Assembly (NCBI GenBank): GCA_015499995.1
Contig: JADNRV010000230.1
Span: forward strand, 1-64,000
Reading direction: 5' to 3'
Source: Flammula alnicola
Lineage: Eukaryota; Basidiomycota; Agaricomycetes; Agaricales; Strophariaceae
DNA length: 64,000 nt
Positions 62,121 through 64,000 of this stretch are shown here, one piece after another (within the stretch, counting starts at the first letter, position 1; each line of letters begins with the position of its first letter). The notes below the pieces were generated by a model. That model was not told the DNA's origin. It searched no databases and worked only from the letters and a program-made list of their open reading frames with translations. Made by a program: the position numbers and the translations under genes.

Positions 62121-64000
62121 ATGAAACTGTGCTCCAAATGCCTTTCAATCCCCTTCGAAAATCCACCGCCTTTGCCAAAGAATTATTCCGACAGTCTCCC
62201 TGGCCTGCCGGAAAATGACGACCTTTATTATGTGGAACACCGTGATACACACTCACGCCCTCCACACACATTTGAGCATCCGCATTACCAATCCGAACCT
62301 GAACTCAAAACATCGGCGCAGAATTGTCAACTCTGTCGTTTGATTCTCCGGGAGTTTCATAGGATCATCGCGAGTGTACAGCATCCCATGCCAACCTATC
62401 GTTTTCTGATAACGAGGCGTGAGGGTAAGCAAGACGGATTTGTGGTGTGGACCAGTGGACACGACGGCTCTATATGGCGTGTTGGCGCTTACGGTTACTG
62501 CGTTAAAGATGGTATGTCCCCATTAACTTCTTACCATCATCAGAAAATGTGATTATAACTGATTTTAATGTAGCCACCGACCCGCTTTCTTCTGTCTTCA
62601 AAGGTCGCGAAATAGAAAAGGATCCTTCCGCAACAAACCCCGGGCCCTTCAAGGTCGCCGAAGAGTGGATACACGATTGCGTTAAACACCACCGATTGTG
62701 TGGTCCGCGAAGCCCAAATCCTCTATTACCAACAAGAGTCATCGATGTCGGAACGTCTTCGTCGAGCGTAATTAAGCTTTTGGACACCAAGGGGAAATTC
62801 CGCGGTCCCTACACCCTTCTCAGCTATTCGTGGGGACCTCCACCCCATGACTACCAGACCACACTGAGTAACCATTCCTCCTATCAGACTGCCATCATCT
62901 TTCCCAAGGGAAAAGTGCCCAAGACAATTGTAGATGCGATAGAACTCACGAGAATGCTTGGCATTCAATACTTGTGGGTCGACGCTCTCTGCATCATCCA
63001 AGATGACGCCGCCGATTGGGCCACTGAAAGCGCAAGAATGGCGGACTACTATGGAAATGGATACCTTACGATCACCGCAGCCGCATCGAAAGATGCTTAC
63101 ATGGGCTGCTTCCTACCACGAGCACCCCAGTCATCTGCCCGTTTCCATTACACAACAAACAATGGTATAGGTGGCGAGCTGACGGTCTTCGCATTACCCC
63201 CGAGAAAGAGAATATCCAAGCAAATTATGTGGTGTTTGAGGCCGAACCGATCACGGGGCGAGGATGGACGCTGCAAGAGCGAGTCCTGACCACTCGAAAT
63301 CTCATTTACGCCACGGACCAAATGTACTGGGAATGCAACGAGCATTTCTTTAGCGAGGATGGCCTCCATGTCGAAGGTCGTCAGTCTGGCATCGACCCAA
63401 ATACAAGGGAGCTTAGCCTTTTCGGAAGGAAGAAACAAGATCTACGGGACATGTGGGACGTCTTGGTCCAAGGTTACGGGAATCGCGAATTGACCCACCC
63501 TGACAAAAACAAATTGGTTGCTATTTCCGGTTTGGCGCAAAAGTTTGCAAAATTACTCGGCGGCGACGAGTACATCGTTGGTCTGTGGAAGAAGAGACTG
63601 GTTGAAAGTTTGTTTTGGTCTCTGCCTGCAGGCCTGGAGGCGCACATTCTCCCACCGTGGCAGAGTACATGGCCGCCTGCCCGCTATCGTGCGCCGTCTT
63701 GGTCATGGGCATGTTTGGACGCCCCAATCTACAATCCAGATGAACGCATCTATGCCGCCGAAAAATATGCGACAGTTGTCAAATATGCAGCCCCTCCTAA
63801 GGACAAGGCTCATCCGTACGGCCAGATTACCCCTGGCGCCTACCTCGTGCTCAATGCCCCGCCGCTCATGCACCTCCGGCTTGAACATTATACCAAGGAC
63901 AAAGTCAGGACTTATACCTTTTCTCGTTTGCACGACTCCCACGCGAAAACGGTGTCAGTAGGAGGCTCAACTACGCTTGACTATAATTTACCGCCACGGG
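62121..64000 (+). CDS. HET-domain protein, partial, with a one-base deletion
   Basis: HET proteins trigger cell death after non-self fusion in ascomycetes; basidiomycete members are numerous and mostly untested. Exon 1 is 62121-62511 (start MKLCSKCLSIPF; an in-frame ATG at 62082 is less likely), then a 62-nt intron (GTATGT), then 62574 to beyond the window edge. The HET domain has all its blocks: YTLLSYSWGPPPHDYQTT, TIVDAIELTRMLGIQYLWVDALCIIQDD, SARMADYYGNGYLTITAAA and GRGWTLQERVL. Downstream are LVAISGLAQKFA, GLWKKRLVESLFW and the typical APSWSWA. The frame shifts at a C run (63197-63201): FALPP is followed by EKENIQANY only if there are six Cs instead of five. The C-terminus is outside the window. 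Confidence 0.88.

Overview
The window is nuclear DNA of a filamentous basidiomycete, most likely an Agaricomycete. Genes carry many short introns (48-65 nt, mostly GTRNGT...YAG). Products include a Dicer, Mkt1, Rsa4, pirin, a VPS9 Rab5-GEF, HET and NACHT proteins and several families I know only from basidiomycetes. Intron/exon models were built by hand from splice signals, reading-frame continuity and family conservation; frame arithmetic closes for each model unless noted.

Layout. 1-4.2 kb: repeats only, including a perfect 1,443-bp tandem duplication with a hAT-type MITE in each copy. 4.2-21.2 kb: gene-dense block with a VPS9 protein (-), an unknown 301-aa protein (+), pirin (+), Dicer (-) and a low-complexity basidiomycete protein with a PP1-docking-like motif (-). 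21.2-31.2 kb: gene-poor, with a 904-bp Mutator-like TIR element and a diverged 1.73-kb tandem repeat. 31.2-34.7 kb: a DUF3669 protein (+), a frameshifted PD-(D/E)XK-like family member (-) and a decayed membrane-protein gene (-). 34.7-38.6 kb: nothing clear. 38.6-43.6 kb: Mkt1 (+) and a C2H2-like protein (+). 43.6-55.0 kb: 11.5 kb without a recognisable gene. 55.0-57.9 kb: Rsa4 (-) and a Bud6/Aip3-N domain protein (+) sharing a 231-bp divergent promoter. 58.8-61.5 kb: a chimeric pseudogene joining the start of an NLR gene to the 3' half and 3' flank of a second copy of the 18.9-21.2 kb gene. 62.1-64.0 kb: a HET-domain gene running off the edge.

The core genes are housekeeping: endosomal Rab GTPase activation, RNA silencing, mRNA regulation, 60S assembly. 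The accessory genes (NACHT, HET, PD-(D/E)XK-like, decayed genes, MITEs) sit in or beside the gene-poor segments. Several otherwise intact genes contain one single-base indel each (Rsa4, HET, the PD-(D/E)XK-like gene, the membrane protein). Uncorrected sequence errors therefore need excluding before any of these is called a pseudogene; the NLR chimera, with several lesions and a rearrangement, is a genuine relic.
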